NCBI RefSeq assembly: GCF_026236535.1
Contig: NZ_JAHTMW010000002.1
Location: 1 to 64,000 of the forward strand
Reading direction: 5' to 3'
Length of the DNA stretch: 64,000 nt
From: Streptomyces sp. SKN60
GTDB taxonomy: Bacteria; Actinomycetota; Actinomycetes; Streptomycetales; Streptomycetaceae
Shown: piece after piece, positions 1 to 8,742 of the stretch
Layout: every line of letters begins with the position of its first letter
Numbering within the stretch: the first letter of the stretch is position 1
Translations under genes and position numbers: made by a program
The notes under the pieces: model-generated
Told to the model about the DNA's origin: nothing
The model's database searches: none
The model's input: only the letters and a program-made list of their open reading frames with translations

Positions 1-1505
1 AGGACGGTGCGGGCGCCGGAGGTGAGGAGGCGGAAGCGGTCGTCGAGGCGGTCGGCGATCTGGCGGGGGGTGAGCATGCGGAGGCGGGCGGCGGCGAGTT
101 CGATGGCCAGGGGGAGGCCGTCCAGGCGGCGGACGATCTCCGCCGCGGCGGCCCGGTCGTCGTCGACCGTGAAGCCCGGGCGGGCCGCCGCACCACGCTC
201 GGCGAAGAGCCGCAGCGCGGTCTCCTCCGGCAGCGGGCCCAGCGGCCGCAGCACCTCGCCCGGCACACCCAGCGGCTCACGGCTCGTGGCGAGGACGGTG
301 ACGCCGGGGCAGCGGGCGAGGAGGAGTGCGGTGAGCTCGGCCGCGGCGGCGACCAGGTGTTCGCAGTTGTCGAGGAGGAGCAGCAGGCGGCGACCGGCGC
401 ACTGTTCGACGAGGCGGTCGAGGGGGTCCTCGCCGAGGCGGAATTCCTCGGCGCCCGCGCCGAACAGGACGGTCTCGCGCGCGCCGAGCGCGCCGAGGAC
501 GGCCTCGGTGACGGCCTCCGGGTCGGTGACGGGGGCGAGTTCGGCGAGCCAGACGCCGTCGGGCCACGCGCCGCCCGCGGCGGCGCGCTCGGCGGCCTCC
601 TGGGAGAGCCGGGTCTTGCCGGCGCCGCCGGGCCCGAGCAGGGTGACGAGCCGTTCGGTGGCCAGGGCGTCCTGGAGGGCGGAGATGTCGTCCTCGCGGC
701 CGACGAAGCTGGTGAGCCGGGCCCGCAGGTTGCCCGAGACGGGCGCGGACGGCCGGGTGGGCGCGGGCGTGGGCCCGGGCGCGGGTTCGGCGAGGAGCTC
801 CGCGTGCAGGGCCCGGAGTTCCGGCGAGGGGTCGGCGCCGAGTCGGTCGGCGAGCCCGCGCCGTACCTCCTCGTACGCGGCGAGCGCCTCCGACGGGCGG
901 CCGGTGTCGCGCAGCGCGCGGATCCGCAGCGCCTGCAGCGGCTCGTCCAGCGGGTGTTCGGCGCACAGCGCGGCCAGCTCCGGCAGCACCGCGGCCGCCT
1001 CGCCGAGCGCGAGCCCGGCGGCGAACCCGGCCCGGCGGGCGTCGAGCCGCCGCGCCTCCCAGCGGGCGGCCTCCGCGGCACGGTCAGGCAGATCGGCGAG
1101 CGCCGGCCCCTTCCACAGCGCGAGGGCCTCGTCGAGCAGCGCCGCGGCCCGCCCGGGCCGCCCCGCGTCCAGCTCCCGTACGCCCTCGGCGGCGAGCCGG
1201 GTGAAGCGGTGCGCGTCCACGTCGTCGGGTTCGGCCGCGAGCCGGTAGCCGCCGTCGGTGGACTCCACCCGCTCGTGCCCAAGGGCCTTGCGCAGCCGCC
1301 CCACCAGCGCCTGGAGCGCGGCGACCGCGTCGGCCGGCGGCTCCGCCCCGGCGCCCCAGACCTCGTCCACGAGCACGCCCACCGGCACCGCGCGACCCGC
1401 CCGTACCGCGAGCACGGTGAGCAGCGCCCGCACCCGCGGGCCCCCGACGACGACGCTGCCTTCTGCCGTATGGGCCTGCGTGGACCCGAGGACGCAATAA
1501 CGCAC
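1..1505 (-). CDS. AfsR/SARP-family transcriptional regulator with NB-ARC ATPase, 5' part only
   Basis: Regulator of the type that controls secondary metabolism in Streptomyces. About 501 residues are visible: a winged-helix DNA-binding domain (about 1-90), a bacterial transcriptional activator domain (about 95-240), then an NB-ARC ATPase with a P-loop GPGGAGKT at about 291-298 and a Walker B-like run of leucines ending in LDNCEHL near 375. The reading frame runs off the left edge, so the C-terminal part, where TPR repeats would be expected, is missing. I chose GTG at 1505 because GGAGA lies 9 nt upstream and the product begins MRYCVLGS as family members do; an in-frame ATG at 1514 touches the GGAGA and is less likely. 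The target genes are not evident from this window. Confidence 0.85.
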   Translation of the reverse strand, partial: MRYCVLGSTQAHTAEGSVVVGGPRVRALLTVLAVRAGRAVPVGVLVDEVWGAGAEPPADAVAALQALVGRLRKALGHERVESTDGGYRLAAEPDDVDAHRFTRLAAEGVRELDAGRPGRAAALLDEALALWKGPALADLPDRAAEAARWEARRLDARRAGFAAGLALGEAAAVLPELAALCAEHPLDEPLQALRIRALRDTGRPSEALAAYEEVRRGLADRLGADPSPELRALHAELLAEPAPGPTPAPTRPSAPVSGNLRARLTSFVGREDDISALQDALATERLVTLLGPGGAGKTRLSQEAAERAAAGGAWPDGVWLAELAPVTDPEAVTEAVLGALGARETVLFGAGAEEFRLGEDPLDRLVEQCAGRRLLLLLDNCEHLVAAAAELTALLLARCPGVTVLATSREPLGVPGEVLRPLGPLPEETALRLFAERGAAARPGFTVDDDRAAAAEIVRRLDGLPLAIELAAARLRMLTPRQIADRLDDRFRLLTSGARTV

Positions 1506-1675
1506 GCCCCCCATTCTCCGGGTCCGGACCGCAAAGCGAGGACCGGGCCCGGACGGGCGGGCCCCGGGTCCCGAGGCCCCGGGGGTGGAACCTCGGCGGG
1601 CGCCCGGTACGTTTCCCGCACACGGTGCGCCGCGGACGCGGCGCCGGGGACGTACACACACGGGGAGCACAGGAC

Positions 1676-2473
1676 ATGTCCACGACCACCCATCGCCACG
1701 ACGAGCGGCGGATCAGCCCCGTCTTCCTGGCGATCCTCGCGGTCATGGCCGTCACCGGCTGGGCCGTGTGGACGGACTTCGCCACCTCCCCCGGCCTCGC
1801 CGTGTTCCTCTTCGTGGCCTCGGCGTGGATCGTCTCGCTCTGTCTGCACGAGTACGCGCACGCCCGCACCGCCCTGCACGGCGGCGACATCACCGTGGGC
1901 GCCCGCGGCTATCTGACGCTCAACCCGATGGCGTACACGCACGCCGTCCTGAGCATCGTCCTGCCGCTGCTCTTCGTCATCCTGGGCGGCATCGGTCTGC
2001 CCGGCGGCGCCGTCTTCATCGACCGCGACCGGGTGCGCGGGCGCTGGAAGCACAGCCTGATCTCGGCGGCCGGACCGCTGGCGAACGTGCTGTTCGCCGC
2101 CGTCTGCACCGCGCCGTTCTGGCTCGACGCGCTCGACGGGGTGCCGGTCGCCTTCCAGTACGCGCTGGCGTTCCTGGCGTTCCTGCAGGTCACGGCCGCG
2201 ATCCTGAACCTGCTTCCGGTGCCGGGCCTGGACGGTTACGGGGTGCTTGAGCCCTGGCTGTCGTACAACATCCGGCGGCAGGTCGAGCCGGTCGCGCCGT
2301 ACGGCTTCTTCATCGTGATCGGACTGCTCTACATCCCGGCGATCAACGGGGCGTTCTTCGACCTGGTCGACACGGTCATGCAGGCGCTCGGCGTGCCGGA
2401 GCCGTCCCGCTACTGCGGCCTGGAGCTGTTCCGGTTCTGGCGGGAGACCCCGGAGTTCTGCCAGGTCGGTTAG
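1676..2473 (+). CDS. M50-family site-2-protease-like membrane metalloprotease
   Basis: A 265-residue integral membrane protein with several hydrophobic segments. The zinc-binding motif HEYAH is at residues 58-62 inside a membrane segment, and a second conserved motif (NLLPVPGLDG, about 180-190) supplies the third metal ligand in this family. Members cut substrates within the membrane; the substrate here is unknown. The start at ATG 1676 has GGGGAG 8-9 nt upstream. It is transcribed towards the small membrane gene at 2481-2666 with 7 nt between their ends. The upstream region to the divergent AfsR-like gene is very GC-rich and can form hairpins. Confidence 0.85.
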   Translation: MSTTTHRHDERRISPVFLAILAVMAVTGWAVWTDFATSPGLAVFLFVASAWIVSLCLHEYAHARTALHGGDITVGARGYLTLNPMAYTHAVLSIVLPLLFVILGGIGLPGGAVFIDRDRVRGRWKHSLISAAGPLANVLFAAVCTAPFWLDALDGVPVAFQYALAFLAFLQVTAAILNLLPVPGLDGYGVLEPWLSYNIRRQVEPVAPYGFFIVIGLLYIPAINGAFFDLVDTVMQALGVPEPSRYCGLELFRFWRETPEFCQVG

Positions 2474-2480
2474 GCCTGGG

Positions 2481-2666
2481 TCAGCCCTGAGCCTGCTCCT
2501 CGGCCGTCGCGCGGGCGCGCTTGAGGTAGAACCAGGCCATGTTCGAGGACAGACCGGCGAGCAGCACCCAGACGATGCCGATCAGGTTCCCCTGGGCGAA
2601 GGAGAACACGGCCGCGACGACGGCGAGCGCGCAGACGACCAGGGCGTAGAGGGCGAGGCGGGGCAT
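2481..2666 (-). CDS. Small two-helix membrane protein, conserved hypothetical
   Basis: A 61-residue protein with two predicted transmembrane segments (about 4-24 and 28-49) and a charged C-terminus (KRARATAEEQAQG). AGGAG lies 8 nt before the ATG. It is downstream of the F420 oxidoreductase gene in the same orientation, separated by a 149-nt stretch filled by a 12-bp tandem repeat. No function can be assigned. GC3 bias and the Shine-Dalgarno support it being real. Confidence 0.7.
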   Translation of the reverse strand: MPRLALYALVVCALAVVAAVFSFAQGNLIGIVWVLLAGLSSNMAWFYLKRARATAEEQAQG

Positions 2667-2739
2667 GGGGTCGGCTCCTGTCCGGGTACGGCGTTTCGTG
2701 CCCGTCCAGTGTCCCCCATGCCCCGATCCGCGCCGGTAC

Positions 2740-2823
2740 CGGCTCGGGCGTCCGCTCGGACATCGGCTCGGACATCGGCTCGGACATCGGCTGGGACGTC
2801 GGCTGGGACGTCGGCTCAGACGT
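2740..2823. repeat. 12-bp tandem repeat (7 copies) spanning the npdG stop codon
   Basis: Seven consecutive 12-bp units, consensus CGGCTCGGACAT with variants CGGCTGGGACGT and CGGCTCAGACGT. The last unit (2812-2823) encodes the C-terminus and the TGA stop of the F420 oxidoreductase gene on the minus strand; the rest is noncoding spacer. Copies 3 and 4 are identical, as are copies 5 and 6, suggesting recent slippage. Confidence 0.85.
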
Positions 2824-3535
2824 CCGTGACGCGCAGGCCCGCATGGGCCTTGTAGCGGCGGTTCACCGAGATCAGGTTGGCGACGAGCGACTCGACCTGG
2901 TGGGCGTTGCGCAGCCGGCCCGCGAACACACCGCGCATGCCGGGGATGCGGCCGGCCAGCGCCTGGACGATCTCCACGTCGGCCCGGACCTCGCCGAGGA
3001 CCATCACGTCCGTGTCGATCTCGTCGATCGCCGGGTCCTGGAGGAGCACCGCCGAGAGGTGGTGGAAGGCGGCGGTGACCCGCGAGTCCGGCAGCAGCGC
3101 GGCGGCCTGCTCGGCGGCCGAGCCCTCCTCGGGCTTGAGGGCGTAGGCGCCCTTCTTGTCGAAGCCGAGCGGGTTCACGCAGTCCACGACGAGCTTTCCG
3201 GCGAGCTCCTCGCGCAGCGACTCCAGCGTCTTGGCGTGTCCGTCCCACGGCACGGCGACGATCACGATGTCGCTGCGCCGGGCGCAGGCGGCGTTGTCGG
3301 CGCCCTCGACGCCGAGGCCGAGCTCGGCGGCCGCGGCCTCGGCGCGGTCGGCGGCGCGCGAGCCGATGATCACCTGCTGGCCGGCCTTGGCGAGCCGGTA
3401 GGCGAGGCCGCGGCCCTGGTCGCCGGTGCCGCCGAGAACGCCGACGACGAGGCCGGACACGTCGGGCAGGTCCCAGGGGTCCTTCGGGGCCGGGGCCGGG
3501 GCGGGGTCGGGGGTGGCGCTGCTGGGAGAAGTCAT
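2816..3535 (-). CDS. npdG: NADPH-dependent F420 reductase (F420H2:NADP+ oxidoreductase)
   Basis: A 239-residue enzyme that transfers hydride between NADPH and coenzyme F420 in the cytoplasm. After a Pro/Ala-rich N-terminal extension of about 25 residues comes a Rossmann fold with GGTGDQG at about 35-41, an SR pair near 59 where the NADP 2'-phosphate binds in this family, VDCVNPLGF in the middle and an F420-binding C-terminal part (RNAHQVESLVANLISVNRRYK). No Shine-Dalgarno is present; TAATGT ends 6 nt before the ATG, which suggests a leaderless mRNA. The stop codon lies inside a 12-bp tandem repeat. It diverges from the gene at 3636. Confidence 0.88.
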   Translation of the reverse strand: MTSPSSATPDPAPAPAPKDPWDLPDVSGLVVGVLGGTGDQGRGLAYRLAKAGQQVIIGSRAADRAEAAAAELGLGVEGADNAACARRSDIVIVAVPWDGHAKTLESLREELAGKLVVDCVNPLGFDKKGAYALKPEEGSAAEQAAALLPDSRVTAAFHHLSAVLLQDPAIDEIDTDVMVLGEVRADVEIVQALAGRIPGMRGVFAGRLRNAHQVESLVANLISVNRRYKAHAGLRVTDV

Positions 3536-3635
3536 GGCCCGACATTACTGGCCGGTCGCTCCCCGGGTACCCGTCCGGGTGAGGCTGGTGCGAACGCCCG
3601 CGCGGGGCGGGGCGGCTGGGGCACCATCCGGGGCC

Positions 3636-4241
3636 ATGGACGCCGTACGTGTCGCGCTGCTGCGCGAAGTGCTCGCCGGGACCGAATGGCCGGGAGCGGC
3701 CCGCCGCTTCGCGGGCTCGCTGCGCTCCTCGGTCGTCCCGCACGGCGGCGGGCTGCTCCTGGTCGGCACGGCGGAGTACGAGCCGTGGCACCTGGCCGCG
3801 CACCTGGTCGACGAGGCCGCCTGGTCGGGCCGCCCCGAGCTGGCCCCGACCCTGGTCCGGCACCGGGCCCGCCCCGGCGACCCGGCGCATCTGGCGGTCG
3901 GCCTCGGCCGGATCGAGTCGGCGGGCCGTGGAGCGACGCTGCTGATGGTGGCGCCGTCCCGGCCCGACGAGGGCCTGCTGGAACGGGTCCACGACGCGCG
4001 TCGCGCGGGTGCGACGGTGCTCTCCCTGGACGCCGGTGACACCGAGCTCCACGGCCTCGCCCACGAGACCCTGGCGGTCCCGGCGGACGCCGGCGTGGAC
4101 CTGGACACGGTCCAGCACCTGGTCAGCGCCGCCACCGGCGAGAACTGCCTCCCCTCGGCCCCGCGCGGCCGCCTCGGCTTCCGCGACCGTCTGTCGCGGC
4201 TCGCGGACCGGCTGACGGCGCCGCCGCCCGCGCGGTGGTGA
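3636..4241 (+). CDS. Conserved hypothetical protein
   Basis: A 201-residue soluble protein with no signal peptide or membrane segment. It begins MDAVRVALLREVLAGTEWPG and contains alternating hydrophobic strands (GATLLMVAPSRPDE; GATVLSLDAGD) suggestive of an alpha/beta fold. No catalytic motif was recognised. It diverges from npdG with 100 nt between the starts, and GC3 bias is strong. No clear Shine-Dalgarno precedes the ATG. Confidence 0.7.
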   Translation: MDAVRVALLREVLAGTEWPGAARRFAGSLRSSVVPHGGGLLLVGTAEYEPWHLAAHLVDEAAWSGRPELAPTLVRHRARPGDPAHLAVGLGRIESAGRGATLLMVAPSRPDEGLLERVHDARRAGATVLSLDAGDTELHGLAHETLAVPADAGVDLDTVQHLVSAATGENCLPSAPRGRLGFRDRLSRLADRLTAPPPARW

Positions 4242-4257
4242 GGGCGGCTCCCCTGGG

Positions 4258-4671
4258 CTACCGAGGTCGGTGGTGACGGTGGCTGAGGGCAGCGACCGCC
4301 AGGGTGGTCAGGACGAGCACACCGGCCGTCTCGACCGCCATCGTGGGCCGCACCAGCTCCGCGTCCGCCGACTCCTCGAAGCCGAACAGACCCGTGGTGA
4401 GGCTCAGGAACAGCGCGCCCAGGGTGCCCGCCGTGAACAGCGCGGTGGCGGTGGCGACCAGGCCGAGCCAGCGGTACGGGGTGAGGAGGACGGCCAGGGC
4501 GAGAACGCAGCCGAGGACGCCGTTCAGCAGGAACAGGTCGCCGATGGTGGCCAGGTCCCGGTAGCCCTCGGCCCACAGGTGCAGGTGGATCGCGCCCATC
4601 GTCGCGGTGAGCCCCGCGGCGGCCAGCCGCAGCACGAGCACGGCGACGCGGCGGGTCCGGTCAGTGGCCAT
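4258..4671 (-). CDS. Four-helix membrane protein downstream of cupredoxin
   Basis: A 137-residue protein with four hydrophobic segments (about 9-27, 42-62, 69-92 and 112-131) and a His-rich end (SHRHHRPR). Its ATG is 2 nt after the stop of the upstream copper-binding lipoprotein gene, so the two are almost certainly cotranscribed and translationally coupled. It may work with the lipoprotein at the membrane; its biochemical role is unknown. His residues in the first helices (GAIHLHLW) could bind metal, which is speculation. Confidence 0.75.
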   Translation of the reverse strand: MATDRTRRVAVLVLRLAAAGLTATMGAIHLHLWAEGYRDLATIGDLFLLNGVLGCVLALAVLLTPYRWLGLVATATALFTAGTLGALFLSLTTGLFGFEESADAELVRPTMAVETAGVLVLTTLAVAALSHRHHRPR

Positions 4672-4673
4672 GG

Positions 4674-5165
4674 TCAGTAACCATTGCCGGGAGTACTGGG
4701 GTTGCTGGGGGTGGTCGGGGTGTTGACGGGGGCGCCCGCCACCGTGATCTCGGTCTTCATGCCCAGGTCCTTGTGTCCGTCGACCGGGCAGTAGATCTCG
4801 TACGTGCCGTCCTTCAGGGTCACCGTGAGGGTGGTCGACTCGCCCGGGGCGACGGTGTCCGAACGGTTCTCGCCGCCCGGGCCCTCGATCTCCAGGGCGT
4901 GGTCGTGCTGCCCGCTGTTCGTCATGACGAAGGCGTACGTGCCGGGCGTGAAGTTCTGCTGGGACAGGGTGATCTTGAAGTCGGCCAGGTCCGTCGTGAC
5001 CCGGGTCGCGGCCGCGGGCGGCGGGGTCGTGGTGCCGCTGCCGGCACCGCTGTCGCCGTCGCCGTCGCCGCAGGCGGCGAGGAGGCCGGCCAGCGCGGCG
5101 GCCGGCAGGACGAGCAGCGCGCGGGTCCGTGCCCGGTTTCGTATGCGCTCTCTTGGCTCCGTCAT
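4674..5165 (-). CDS. Cupredoxin-like (type 1 copper) lipoprotein
   Basis: A 163-residue lipoprotein. The Arg-rich n-region and hydrophobic stretch end in a lipobox LLAAC with the lipidated Cys at residue 32. After an acidic/Ser/Thr linker comes a small beta-sandwich domain carrying the classic blue-copper ligand set: H89 (QHDHALEI) and C126, H131 and M136 in the CPVDGHKDLGM loop. It is probably an extracellular electron carrier or copper sink. ATG 5165 was chosen because GGAGG precedes it by 8 nt. It diverges from an ECF sigma/anti-sigma pair 206 nt away, which may control it. Confidence 0.85.
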   Translation of the reverse strand: MTEPRERIRNRARTRALLVLPAAALAGLLAACGDGDGDSGAGSGTTTPPPAAATRVTTDLADFKITLSQQNFTPGTYAFVMTNSGQHDHALEIEGPGGENRSDTVAPGESTTLTVTLKDGTYEIYCPVDGHKDLGMKTEITVAGAPVNTPTTPSNPSTPGNGY

Positions 5166-5251
5166 CGTTCGGTCCTCCGGATCGGTGCTCCGCTCCCCCC
5201 ACAGGGGATACGTCACGGGGCCGCGCCGGGATTGCCCCGCGCGGGATCTGG

Positions 5252-5301
5252 GGGCCGGGACCGTGGGCCGGGATCACGGGCCGGGATCACGGGCCGGGCG
5301 G
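5252..5301. repeat. 13-bp tandem repeat in the sigma factor / cupredoxin intergenic region
   Basis: Three 13-bp units (GGGCCGGGACCGT once, GGGCCGGGATCAC twice) plus a partial fourth (GGGCCGGGCGG). The array lies about 70-120 nt upstream of the sigma factor start and 90-135 nt upstream of the lipoprotein start. It could be a regulatory array or simple slippage; nothing in the sequence decides this. Confidence 0.8.
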
Positions 5302-5371
5302 AAAATGGGATCGGGGCCGGGGTCCGGCCATCCCTTCCCGGGTGTCGGACGTATCCACAGATGTGGGACGC

Positions 5372-5938
5372 ATGGGCCTTCCGCTGGAGCGGGTTCCCGA
5401 CGAGGCACTGCTCTCCGGTCTCGCCACCGGCGATCCGGAGATCGCGGTGGCCTTCGTGCGCCGTTTCCAGCGCCCGGTCTACGGGGTCGCGGTCGCCGTC
5501 GTCGGCGATCCGCGGCTCGCGGAGGACGTGGCCCAGCAGACCTTCGAGCGGGCCTGGCGGCACGCCCAGGTGTACGACGGGCGGCGCGGCTCGGTGCGGA
5601 CCTGGCTGACGGCGATCGCGCACAACCTGGCGATCGACGCGGTACGGGCGCGCCGCGCCACCCCGGTGGCCCCGGAAGACCTGGAGGCGCTGGTCGGCAT
5701 CGTGACGGAGACGCCGGAGCGGCGCGCGCTCGCCGACGACGCGGCCGAGAGGGTCCGGCGGGCGGTGGCCGAGCTGCCCCGGGAACAGGCCCGGGCGCTG
5801 GTGATGGCCGGCATCTACGGGATGACGGCGCGGGAGGTGGCCGCCTTCGAGGCAGTGCCGCTGGGCACGGCGAAGACCCGGATCCGGGCCGGGACGATCA
5901 AGGTACGGGCGCTCCTGGAGAGCGAGGGGACGCGGTGA
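5372..5938 (+). CDS. ECF-family RNA polymerase sigma factor
   Basis: A 188-residue group 4 sigma factor with region 2 (about 15-85, including [15 protein letters not shown] and [20 protein letters not shown]) and region 4 (about 125-180, including [20 protein letters not shown] and [14 protein letters not shown]). It directs RNA polymerase to a small regulon when released from its anti-sigma factor. The anti-sigma gene overlaps its stop by 4 nt (GTGA). The start is uncertain: ATG 5372 is taken, but in-frame GTG codons at 5342 and 5363 are possible, and no good Shine-Dalgarno is seen. The divergent cupredoxin lipoprotein and its partner are the likeliest targets by position. Confidence 0.88.
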   Translation: MGLPLERVPDEALLSGLATGDPEIAVAFVRRFQRPVYGVAVAVVGDPRLAEDVAQQTFERAWRHAQVYDGRRGSVRTWLTAIAHNLAIDAVRARRATPVAPEDLEALVGIVTETPERRALADDAAERVRRAVAELPREQARALVMAGIYGMTAREVAAFEAVPLGTAKTRIRAGTIKVRALLESEGTR

Positions 5939-6723
5939 ACGGCTTCGGCACCGACTGCGAGCGGCTCCACGAGGACGCCGCCGAACTGGCGCTCGGCGTC
6001 CTCCCGGCCCGCGAGCGCGCGGCGGCGGTGGCCCACCTGGACCGCTGCCCGGACTGCCGTGCGTACGTGCAGCGCCTCACCGCGGTCGGAGACGGCCTGC
6101 TGACCCTGCTCCCGGGCGCCGAACCGCCGGTGGGCTTCGAGAGCCGGGTGGTACGGGCCATGGGCCCGGCAGCCCCCGCCACCCCTGCACCCGCACCCGC
6201 CGGCTCGGCGCCCCGCACCCGGATGCGCCGCTTCCGCCTCGCGGCAGCCGGCACCGCCGCCGCCCTGGCGTTCGGGTTCGGCGGGTGGGCGGTCGGGAGC
6301 GTGGTGGAGGGGGCGCCGGCGGAGACGGGGGTGGTGGAGGCGGGGTCGCGGGTGCTCGCGGCGGAGCTGGTGGCCGGCGACGGGAGCCCGGTGGGCCGGA
6401 TCTACGCGCACCCGGTGGACGCCACGGGCGGGAACGGCTGGGTGTACATGTCCGTCGACCTGGGCGAACGGGCCGCCGCGGGCGACGGCCCGGTGCGGTG
6501 CCTCCTGGTCCGGGCCGACGGCTCCGCCGTACCCCTGGGGTCGTTCCCGGTGAGGGCCGGTTACGGCTACTGGGGCGCCCCGGCTGCCGTGGACCCGGCG
6601 ACGCTGGCCGGTGCCCGGCTGGTGGCCGGGGACGGCACGGTCCTGGCGACGGCCCGGTTCGCCGACGCGGGCACGACCGCCACGGGCACGGACGCCGCGC
6701 CGGCCGGGCGCTGGTCGGTCTAG
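5935..6723 (+). CDS. Zinc-finger anti-sigma factor (RskA-like), membrane-anchored
   Basis: A 262-residue anti-sigma factor. The N-terminal domain holds the ZAS motif H34-x3-C38-x2-C41 (HLDRCPDC). A single transmembrane segment lies at about 101-121, followed by an extracytoplasmic C-terminal domain like that of RskA proteins. It should hold the adjacent sigma factor inactive at the membrane. It starts with GTG 5935, overlapping the sigma stop by 4 nt. Its own stop and the stop of the convergent gene overlap on the two strands in the sequence CTAG. Confidence 0.87.
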   Translation: MNGFGTDCERLHEDAAELALGVLPARERAAAVAHLDRCPDCRAYVQRLTAVGDGLLTLLPGAEPPVGFESRVVRAMGPAAPATPAPAPAGSAPRTRMRRFRLAAAGTAAALAFGFGGWAVGSVVEGAPAETGVVEAGSRVLAAELVAGDGSPVGRIYAHPVDATGGNGWVYMSVDLGERAAAGDGPVRCLLVRADGSAVPLGSFPVRAGYGYWGAPAAVDPATLAGARLVAGDGTVLATARFADAGTTATGTDAAPAGRWSV

Positions 6724-7010
6724 TCGGTCTTCTCGTTCTCGGTCTCGTCGTCGGTGTCGTCGTCGCCGTCGTCAACGCCGCCGGCGTCGTCACCGCCCTT
6801 GTCCGACCGCTCGTGCCAGCGCGGGTCGGTGTCCCATTCCAGGTTCCGCTCGCGGGCCGTCTCCATGGCGTGGGCGGCCTCCTCGGGGGAGGCGTAGGGG
6901 CCGAAGCGGTTCTTGGCGGGGCACTCCGGACCCTCTTCGACCTTCTTGTGCTCCAGGCAGTAGAACCACTCGCCCGGCTTGCCGGTCGTACGCTTCTTGA
7001 ACAGGGCCAT
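6720..7010 (-). CDS. Small acidic conserved hypothetical protein
   Basis: A 96-residue cytoplasmic protein. The N-terminal two thirds is a compact domain with the pattern [16 protein letters not shown] followed by [21 protein letters not shown], which resembles SPOR-like or sporulation-associated small proteins; this assignment is tentative. The tail is strongly acidic (Asp/Glu/Gly-rich). AAGGAG lies 6 nt before the ATG. It is convergent with the anti-sigma gene (4-nt overlap) and divergent from map. Confidence 0.75.
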   Translation of the reverse strand: MALFKKRTTGKPGEWFYCLEHKKVEEGPECPAKNRFGPYASPEEAAHAMETARERNLEWDTDPRWHERSDKGGDDAGGVDDGDDDTDDETENEKTD

Positions 7011-7067
7011 CTCGGCTCCTTCCTCCGTCACCATGCTGCCCCAGACGCGGTCGTTAGACTCGCTGAC

Positions 7068-7925
7068 ATGTCTGGCCAGTCGCTTCTCGTACCGGGGGAG
7101 CTGTCCCCCCACCGTTCCGTTCCCGGAGCCATCCGCCGCCCCGAGTACGTCGGAAAGCCCGCCCCCACTCCGTACACCGGTCCCGAGGTGCAGGACGCGG
7201 AGACCATCGAGCGGATGCGGACCGCCGGCCGCCTCGCCGCGCAGGCGATGGAGGAGGCAGCCAAGCACATCGCGCCCGGTGTGACCACGGACAAGTTGGA
7301 CGAGGTCGCACACGAGTTCCTGTGCGACCACGGCGCCTACCCGTCCACCCTCGGCTACCGCGGCTTCCCGAAGTCGCTGTGCACGTCCGTCAACGAGGTC
7401 ATCTGCCACGGCATCCCGGACTCGACGGTGCTGCGGGACGGCGACATCGTGAACCTGGACGTGACCGCCTTCATCGGCGGCGTCCACGGCGACAACAACG
7501 CCACCTACCTGTGCGGCGACGTCGCCGAGGAGTCCCGGCTGCTCGTGGAGCGCACCCGGGAGTCGCTGAACCGCGCGATCAAGGCGGTCCGGCCGGGCCG
7601 CCAGGTCAACATCATCGGGCGGGTCATCGAGTCGTACGCCAAGCGCTTCGGCTACGGCGTGGTGCGGGACTTCACCGGGCACGGCATCAACTCGTCCTTC
7701 CATTCCGGGCTGATCATTCCGCACTACGACTCGCCGCACCACACGACGGTGATGCAGCCGGGGATGACCTTCACGATCGAGCCGATGCTGACCCTCGGCA
7801 CCCACGAGTACGACATGTGGGACGACGGCTGGACGGTCGTGACCAAGGACCGGAAGCGGACGGCGCAGTTCGAGCACACGCTGGTGGTGACCGAGACCGG
7901 GGCCGACATCCTCACGCTGCCCTGA
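7068..7925 (+). CDS. map: Methionine aminopeptidase, type I
   Basis: A 285-residue cytoplasmic metalloprotease that removes the initiator methionine from nascent proteins. All five metal ligands are visible: D131 (NLDVTAF), D142 (HGDNNAT), H205 (TGHGI), E238 (TIEPML) and E269 (FEHT); H114 (ICHGIP) is the substrate-binding His. The N-terminal extension of about 35 residues is typical of the longer actinobacterial form. There is no Shine-Dalgarno; TAGACT lies 7 nt before the ATG, so the mRNA is probably leaderless. Confidence 0.95.
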   Translation: MSGQSLLVPGELSPHRSVPGAIRRPEYVGKPAPTPYTGPEVQDAETIERMRTAGRLAAQAMEEAAKHIAPGVTTDKLDEVAHEFLCDHGAYPSTLGYRGFPKSLCTSVNEVICHGIPDSTVLRDGDIVNLDVTAFIGGVHGDNNATYLCGDVAEESRLLVERTRESLNRAIKAVRPGRQVNIIGRVIESYAKRFGYGVVRDFTGHGINSSFHSGLIIPHYDSPHHTTVMQPGMTFTIEPMLTLGTHEYDMWDDGWTVVTKDRKRTAQFEHTLVVTETGADILTLP

Positions 7926-7986
7926 CTCACGTTGCCCCGACCCGTTCGAGGGGTAGCGTTTTTACCGACAGGACGTCGGGAACCAG

Positions 7987-8016
7987 TTGACTTAGGTAAG
8001 CCTAAGTCGGCACGAT
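7987..8016 (+). promoter_or_regulatory. Iron box over the heme oxygenase promoter
   Basis: A perfect inverted repeat CTTAGG-TAAG-CCTAAG (7991-8006) matches the IdeR/DmdR operator of actinobacteria. It overlaps TTGACT (7987-7992), a good -35 element; CACGAT (8011-8016) could be a weak -10 at 18-bp spacing. Iron-loaded repressor bound here would block RNA polymerase, so the downstream gene should be induced by iron starvation. Confidence 0.85.
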
Positions 8017-8075
8017 CGAGGTGGTTCCCGACCCCTGCGGTCACCCCACGGTCCCGACGGTCCCGGAGGCACGCC

Positions 8076-8729
8076 TTGAACACGCCCTTCTCGACGCTCA
8101 TCCGCACCGCTTCGCACGCGCAGCACACGGAGGCGGAGGCGTCGACGTTCATGAGCGACCTGCTCGGCGGACGCCTGGCCGTGGACGCGTACGCGCGCTA
8201 CACGGAGCAGCTGTGGTTCGTGTACCGCGCGCTGGAGGACGGCGCGGAGGCGCTGCGCGCCGACCCGGTCGCCGGGCCCTTCATACAGCCGGAGCTGTTC
8301 CGCACGGCCGCCCTGGAGCAGGACCTCGCGCATCTGCGCGGCCCGGGCTGGCGGGCCGGCGTCTCGGCGCTGCCGGCCACGGAGGCGTACGCGGCGCGGG
8401 TCGCCGAGTGCGCCCGGGTCTGGCCCGCGGGCTATGTCGCCCACCACTACACCCGCTATCTGGGCGACCTGTCGGGCGGCCAGATCATCCGCGACCGGGC
8501 CGAGCGCACCTGGGGCTTCGCGCGCAAGGGCGACGGCGTGCGGTTCTACGTCTTCGAGGGCATCGCCAACCCGGCCGCGTTCAAGCGGGGCTACCGGGAG
8601 CTGCTCGACGCGGTGGACGCCGACGACCTGGAGAAGCAGCGGATCGTCGACGAGTGCAAGCGGGCCTTCGACTTCAACGGCGCGGTGTTCCGCGAGCTGG
8701 CGGGCGAGTTCCCGCTCAGCGCCGCCTAG
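8076..8729 (+). CDS. Heme oxygenase (biliverdin-producing)
   Basis: A 217-residue cytoplasmic enzyme that opens heme to biliverdin, CO and Fe2+, giving iron from heme. The proximal heme ligand is H17 in HAQHTEAEAS, and the distal helix motif YLGDLSGGQ lies near 128-137. The start is TTG 8076, with GGAGG 6 nt upstream; the product then begins MNTPFSTLIR as expected for the family. An iron box lies about 70-85 nt upstream, so expression should rise when iron is scarce. No heme transport gene is adjacent, so it acts as a stand-alone gene here. Confidence 0.92.
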   Translation: MNTPFSTLIRTASHAQHTEAEASTFMSDLLGGRLAVDAYARYTEQLWFVYRALEDGAEALRADPVAGPFIQPELFRTAALEQDLAHLRGPGWRAGVSALPATEAYAARVAECARVWPAGYVAHHYTRYLGDLSGGQIIRDRAERTWGFARKGDGVRFYVFEGIANPAAFKRGYRELLDAVDADDLEKQRIVDECKRAFDFNGAVFRELAGEFPLSAA

Positions 8730-8742
8730 CCCTGGGCCACGC

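Noticed and set aside
2740..2823. Possible CRISPR-like repeats in this and the 13-bp arrays at 5252 and 17866
   Set aside because: Units are 12-13 bp, directly adjacent with no spacers, and no cas genes are present. They are simple tandem repeats.
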